Assembly: GCA_037367405.1 (NCBI GenBank)
Contig: JAZKJV010008261.1
Coordinates: 682,001-746,000 of the forward strand
Length of the DNA: 64,000 bases
Source of the DNA: Ottelia alismoides
Taxonomy: Eukaryota; Streptophyta; Magnoliopsida; Alismatales; Hydrocharitaceae
Direction of reading: 5' to 3'
Part shown: positions 58,729 to 64,000 of the stretch, piece by piece
Numbering within the stretch: the first letter of the stretch is position 1
How the letters are laid out: the number at the start of each line of letters is the position of its first letter
Made by a program: the position numbers and the translations under genes
Notes under the pieces: generated by a model
Told to the model about the DNA's origin: nothing
Databases searched by the model: none
Seen by the model: the letters and a program-made list of their open reading frames with translations, nothing else

Positions 58729-59307
58729 AAGCTTTTCTCCTATATAAGAGAGCTCTAGGGCTACGATGACATCAATCTTTTAATTTCATGCCTTTCCACA
58801 TGGTATTAGAACAACGATCCTAGATTGGAGCATGAGCCCTAGAAACCCCACCTCACCTAAACCCTCACGCATCCGAATGTCTCTATCGCCACCGCCAGCC
58901 CTTTCCGCGCGACCGGTCACCAACGCCAGCGATCCAGCCGCCACTGCGCAGCCGGACAGCGGCAGCAGTCGTCGCCTCCGCCCTGGACCGGGTGCAGTTG
59001 TCCGGGTCACTGCCATTCGGCACTCCGCCACTGACCAGGCCATCGTCCAGGTCGCCTTTGCTCCCGCATCCCATGTCGCCTCCTGCAGGCTTCGTCTCCT
59101 GTTAGGTCTGCTTCTGGGTTTCTAGGGTAATTTACATATAAGGACCGGGTACAGATCTATTCTTACTGACCTGATAGATGAGGTGCCTCTCCCCAAGCAC
59201 CTCCAATGCGACAACCAGCTTGCACTATTCATCACCAACAACCCAGCTTTCCATGAGAGAACCAAGAATATATGGGTGGATTGTCATTATACTCGAGACA
59301 TGATACA
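58729..59307 (+). pseudogene. Deleted copia remnant H, left part
   Basis: 58729-58800 is the end of a copia LTR (CCTATATAAGAGAGC...CTTTCCACA). A PBS (TGGTATTAGAAC, 58801-58812) and a GC-rich leader to about 59120 follow. Then, with gag and nearly all pol missing, about 59160-59307 encodes the RNase H end (LPKHLQCDNQLALFITNNPA, FHERTKN). The coding sequence is cut by a LARD-like insertion at 59308 and resumes at 60696. The 5' and 3' LTR sequences differ noticeably, so left and right parts could derive from two related elements joined by deletion. Confidence 0.7.
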
Positions 59308-60695
59308 TGTTGGAGTATTTGTTATGTGTGTTTATTGGGTTGCAGGAGGGTAATGGATCCCTCCGGGATCCATTTACCCCATCCAGTTGTTTAGTCCCAC
59401 ATTGTCCAGTGGTGGGACTTGGAGGCTCTGTGGAGGCTATATAAGGAGCCCCGGACCTCCTGTAATCATTGAGAAAAAGTGCAATAGACACACCATCCCT
59501 CTGAGGCATTCTCCCGTGGTTTCATCCCGCTCCTTACGGAGTAGGGTTCCACGTAAAATCCCGTTGTTCTTATTGTTCTTTATCTTTTGCATGTTACGCT
59601 TCCGCATGTTTATTTTCTAACATGATATCAAAGCGGGTTCGATTCTCGAGGATTTGTTCTTGAGGATTTATTTTTGTCTTCTTCGAGATTTGATTCTTGG
59701 TTATTGGAGATTGTTTTTGAAGATTGTTATTCTGTATTATCATGTTAATGATCAAGGTTTCAGTCTAGGGTTTCACGAAACCCTAGTTTTTGAGGTCACC
59801 GTCAATGTAGATATCCAGACCAGATCCAGGATTCAACTTCTTGAACTCCTGCGCACGAGCCTTCACGCGAGAAGCTCTCCCATTTGTTCAGACTCTACAA
59901 CGGATGTTCAGACTCGACGTCAGATATTTTCTGAGTCTGCAGTTCAAGACGCACATATGTGATCTTCAGTTTCGTGGTCTCCATCATTCTTCTTGTTTTG
60001 TCGGCCAGAGTTTTCATGTGAGCCATAGGGACTCCAGAGCAGAGGACCATTCCCTGTGCCATGTGGGCAAGGGTTTTCATGTGGTATCATAGGTATTCCA
60101 GAGTAGAGAACCATTCTCTGAGCCAGATGGGAGAAACCCAGTTCTCCGACGAGGACACTCCAAGCGCGGTTTCAGACTCGATGGTCAGATTCCGAGTCTT
60201 CAAGTGACTCACACTCCAGCCTGTTCGTCCTCCTCACCTGCACGGCATGAGAAGCAACGTCCTCGACAGCAGCAGTTGTGCGCGTTGGGCTGATATTGTC
60301 CGTAGTGTCCCGTAGCGTTGAGTTGAGTCTCTTTTTGCTTGTCCAGGCCGAGCATTGCATGCTCCAGCTTGAGGGGGAGTGTTAGAGTATTTGTTATGTG
60401 CGTCTATTGGGTTGTAGGAGGGTAAATGGATCCCTCCAGGATCCATTTACCCCATCCAGTTGTTTAGTCCCACATTGTCCAGTGGTGGGACTTGGAGGCT
60501 CTGTGGAGGCTATATAAGGAGCCCCAGACCTCCTGTAACCATTGAGAAAAAGTGCAATAGACACACCATCCCTCTGAGGCATTCTCCTGTGGTTTCATCC
60601 CGCTCATTATGGAGTAGGGTTCCACGTAAAATCTCGTTGTTCTTATTGTTCTTTATATTTTTCATGTTACGCTTCCGCATGTTTATTTTCTAACA
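59308..60695 (+). mobile_element. Non-coding LTR retroelement (LARD/TRIM-like), copy 4, short form
   Basis: The 5' LTR is 59308-59622 and the 3' LTR 60380-60695 (about 14 differences by eye). The target duplication ATACA is perfect (59303-59307 and 60696-60700). The PBS is TGATATCAAAGC; the polypurine tract CTTGAGGGGGAG is at 60368-60379. The interior is only 757 bp, compared with about 2.0-2.2 kb in copies 1 and 2, so it is a shortened form. It keeps the family leader phrase TTCGATTCTCGAGGATTT and the copia-like 3' end. No coding capacity. It is inserted in the RNase H codons of copia H: removing it restores GAC ATG ATA CAG AAG. Confidence 0.88.
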
Positions 60696-60983
60696 ATACA
60701 GAAGGGTCTCATCTTTGCTACTCATGTTAGCTCAGGAGACCAGACAACCGATGTTATTACCAAGGCTCTAGGCAGAAGGCTTTACCAGAGATGTTGTTCC
60801 AAGCTGAACATGATTGATATCTATGCTCTAGCTTGAGGAAGAGTGTTGAGATATTTACTATGTTTTGTATCTTTTATATCTATTTTATCTATCTCTGTTA
60901 TGTAATCTGCCCAACAGGTTACTGTCCTATATAAGAGAACCCTAGGGCCTTATGAATAAGCAAGTTTTCTCTTTCCACTAACA
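60696..60983 (+). pseudogene. Deleted copia remnant H, right part and 3' LTR
   Basis: 60701-60835 encodes the last RNase H codons (KGLIFATHVSSGDQTTDVIT, SKLNMIDIYALA, stop). It is followed by a weak polypurine tract (CTTGAGGAAGAG) and an LTR from 60844 to about 60983, starting TGTTGAGATATT with the CCTATATAAGAGAACC TATA region and ending ...CTAACA. Confidence 0.75.
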
Positions 60984-61389
60984 CAGTATAATATATAATA
61001 TGGTGGTAATGGGTAAACTTCATAAAAAAACATTTGAGTGTAAGACGAAGAGTTAACATCATAAGATAATAATCATGGTGATATTTTTTCCTCTAGCATT
61101 ACAAGAAGTTCATCCATGACTTAAGCTAAATAATAAATATTTTAAATAGTTGACGAGTATCCGTAGTTACCCATGACCCATTCACATAATTTGAATACTT
61201 GTTAGAATTGAATACTCGTTGAAAGAGGTCAGGTTGACCCGTGACCCAATAGTGATGGGTCGGACATATCAAGATCCAACAGCACATGCACCCACCCATG
61301 AACACCACTACCATTAGGGCCCTTTCCCCCTCTCTTTCATCTCCCCTTCTAAAGCCTCCTCTGACTCTCCCAATCCCCTCATCACGCTT
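60984..61389. other. Spacer between copia elements, no gene recognised
   Basis: AT-rich, then C-rich. Only short frames. Confidence 0.5.
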
Positions 61390-64000
61390 TGTTGAGATAT
61401 TAGTTATCTTTAGTATTGTTTCTCATTTTAAATTTCTTTTTCCTTTTTCCTGTAATTTTCCCAATAGGTTCCTCTCCTATATAAGAGAACCCTAGGGTCT
61501 CTCATAATGCAATTGATTCATTTCCTTCCACATGGTATTAGAGCAACGGTCCTAGATCGGAGCCCTGATCCAAAAGAAACCCTAACCCTACCCAAAACCC
61601 CTCGCGTGCCCCCTCCTCTCTCCCCGCAGCACGCTGCCACCGCCCCAGCGACCTCGGCGAGTCCCCACGCGCCGCCCCAACAGCCTTAGCGCCCCTTCGC
61701 CCATGCGGCCTTGGCAGCCCCTCCATCGCCCCAGCGACCTTGGCATACCCCATCGTGTCGTCCTAGCAGTCTTGGTGGTCCTCTAGCAGCCCTACGATGC
61801 TGCACCACCGGCCCCACCACTCCAGCGGCCCTTAGCACTGCTCCAGCAGACTCTGTGGCATCCTATACCGCCTCTAGAGGCCACCCGCATCGTCTCCAAC
61901 AGGCACCTGCGCCGTCTCTAGCCCCGTGTCGTGCACTAGCGGCCTCCCGCGCACGCCAGGACTCCTCCCCAACCCCAAGGGCCTCCGATTCTGATCGGAA
62001 AGCGTGAGTTCATACCTATAATTCACGTTTTCCGGCCCTAGCAAGGAACGAGTATTGGTAAGGATGGTTGTATAAGTCTACACAGACAACTAATCCTTCG
62101 TATGATTGTGTAGACTCGATTATATCGGTCTAACTCCCCAGTTGAGTATTGTTATTTGGCCGACTTATCATCATGTCAGAGAACAAGGGTGACATCGTCT
62201 TGTCTGAAGCCTTCAAGGGCTTGACGCCCATCGCTAAGATGGATGGGACCAACTACGAGTTGTGGTCCATGCAGTTTCTCACCCTCATGCTGTGCAACAA
62301 CAAGGAGCACATCCTTACAGATCCAGAGCCAACGGATAAGATTGGGGAAAATGCTTCTTAGAAGCAAGATAACGCTTATGCGCGTGTTTGGTTATATGGG
62401 ACTCTCACTACAGAGTAGCCAATGATATTCTGACTAAGCCCACTACCAAGGCAATGTGAGACACATTGGCATCTACCTATGCTCAAGCGAAGAATGAGGC
62501 CAAGATCCTTCAGCTACAGTTTGATATCTACAATACAAAGCAGAATGGTTGCCCTATGCACGTTTACTACTCTTCACTTCGTGGCATGTTTGAGAAGCTT
62601 CATAGCACGTGCCTATTACGACATCTACTGAGCAACAGAAGACGTATAGGAACTCCACGATGGTTGGAGTCTTCATGGCTGGTCTTGATAAAGAATATGA
62701 TGGTGCGTACTCACCTTCGTACTGGAGCTACCATACCTCCCATAGAGGAGGCCTATAGCCATCTCAGTCGGATCATCATCCCTTCGACAAGCACGTCTTT
62801 ACCCTGTTCAGCGATGGTCGCTTCTCGTGGCCGAGGGGGGTGTTCCAGTCTAGAGGGTGCACCCCTCGCGGAAGAGGCGGTGGACGCCAGCGTGGTCCTT
62901 GCACCTACTGTCGCAAGCCTGGACATGCAGAGGATACATGCTATCAGAAGCATGGATATCATGTTTCTGGTCGAGTAGCAGAGCAGATTGTGGCTTCAGA
63001 GACTTCAGCTCCCCAGGTTGATTCTCTCCTGGATAATATTGTCTCTCGTATTCAGGAGATCATGACTCCTAAAGCTGACACCACCACTACAGATACCGCT
63101 GCAGCAGCCAGAGCCTCTTCGAGCTCCTCAGGTATCACCTATGCTTCTACTGGCAGTACGGATGCAGACATAACAGAATGGATTGTGAATTCTGGTGCTT
63201 CTCACCACTTATGTGGAGACAGAGCGCAGTTGAGGTCCGACAGGACTATACCACCTGGCAGATGGGTTGTCACTGCTAATGGCAACCACTTACCCGTTAC
63301 ATGACAAGGAGAGGTGGATTTGACACCGTCCATGCGTCCTAAGAATGTTTTATATGCTCCTGCCTTTCAGATGAATTTAATTTCTATTAGTTATATCACT
63401 AAGGATCTGCATTGTCGTGCCATCTTTGACCCTTCATCTCTTCTGTTCCAGGACATACTCAAGGGCAGGGTGATTGGGTGTGACCGTGAGCAGCGGGGAC
63501 TCCACAGACTGGTCCAACCTCTTCATGCTAGTGTTTCTACTATACCTACCAGGCCGGTCTTTCTATATCTGTGGCACCTTAGGTTTGGTCATTTTCCTTT
63601 GCATAAACTATGTCATGTCTTTCCTCATATTTCTACGAGATCCTACTTCCAGTGTGAGGCATGTCAGCTTGGGAAGCATCACCATTCTTCTTTTCCATCC
63701 AGTCAGAGTCGGAGCAGTTCTCAGTTATTTAAGCTCCTACATTTAAATATTTGGGGCCCTAGTCGTATTCCTGATCACCAGGGACATCATTTTTATCGTG
63801 TACCCTTCGATGATTTTTCTAGACTGTCCTGGGTATTTTTATTGAAGAATAAGTCTGAGGTTGAATATGTTATCAAGTATTTTATTAATGAGATAAAGAA
63901 TATTTTTTCTGCCAACGTTAAATATCTTTGTTCTGATAATGCCTTGGAATTCGGCACCTTACAACTTTCTGAGTTCTTTATATCTCATGGCATTATTCAC
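61390..64000 (+). mobile_element. Ty1/copia element G, 5' part, runs off the window
   Basis: The 5' LTR is 61390-61532 (TGTTGAGATATTAG...CTTCCACA), with TATA region CTCCTATATAAGAGAACC. The PBS TGGTATTAGAGC is at 61533-61544. A GC-rich leader runs to about 62160. The coding region follows: gag, knuckle, protease, GAG-pre-integrase and the start of integrase to the window edge. The LTR is similar to the 3' LTR of the neighbouring remnant at 60844, so the two may be related insertions. The 3' end is not visible, so no target duplication can be checked. Confidence 0.88.
62173..64000 (+). pseudogene. Copia G: gag, protease, integrase start, multiply broken
   Basis: gag begins MSENKGDIVLSEAFKGLTPI at 62173. 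A TAG at 62359-62361 replaces the Trp of NASWE, and further stops/frameshifts occur near 62418, 62458 and 62640. The knuckle CTYCRKPGHAEDTC is at about 62898-62940. At the protease the usual DSG is NSG (EWIVNSGASHHLCGD, about 63174-63220), so the catalytic Asp is lost. After a TGA at 63302, the GAG-pre-integrase (HLRFGHFPLHKL, CEACQLGKHHHSSFPS) and integrase (NIWGPSRIPDHQGHHFYRV, DDFSRLSWVFLLKNKSEVEY, SDNALEFG) are in other frames. Dead copy. Confidence 0.85.

Overview
This is nuclear DNA of a flowering plant. The evidence is a eukaryotic gene with phase-consistent splice sites, many Ty1/copia elements primed by initiator-Met tRNA, plant-type L1 and RTE LINEs, MULE and hAT type repeats, and no bacterial gene organisation. 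GC-rich islands inside transposons hint at a monocot, but I cannot name the species.

The only host gene I can support lies on the minus strand. It is a CRT-like (CLT, plastid thiol/glutathione) transporter of the drug/metabolite transporter superfamily. Its penultimate coding exon is at 51242-51367 and its last exon at 18694-18869. The two join in phase across a 32.4 kb intron that holds about half the window. Upstream exons lie beyond the window.

Layout. 1-289: 5' end of a minus-strand copia element. 290-10215: old, mostly unrecognised sequence with a foldback MITE (5348-5684), tandem repeats and a TTA-flanked repeat (7827-8327; a relative at 58362-58725). 10216-13315: a 3.1 kb solo LTR with a perfect GTAGA target duplication. 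13920-14621: an internally deleted RTE LINE. 14701-17583: an ORF1-only L1-type LINE with a 16-bp target duplication. 18694-51367: the transporter gene. Its giant intron contains a MULE with captured GC-rich sequence (19083-20456), a foldback MITE (21278-21581), a composite copia nest (21637-45176), another MITE, an aquaporin pseudogene fragment, and a young internally deleted copia element (48400-50524) with an intact RT-RNase H frame. 51530-56736: a nearly complete copia element with GCATG target duplication, lying upstream of the penultimate exon and so presumably in the preceding intron. 56742-61389: degraded copia pieces and a fourth copy of a non-coding LTR element. 61390-64000: the 5' part of another copia element running off the window.

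The most striking structure is the copia nest. One old minus-strand copia element (LTRs 21637-21763 and 45046-45176) is split into six pieces by five insertions: three members of a non-coding LTR family, one hAT-type MITE that itself carries an L1 LINE, and one complete second copia element. Removing the inserts leaves about 5.0 kb, the normal size of a copia element, with domains in the correct order. The non-coding LTR family (four copies plus a possible LTR remnant) keeps a copia-like PBS and a copia-like 3' end with the polypurine tract. All four copies sit inside copia elements, which suggests a group of parasites mobilised by copia proteins.
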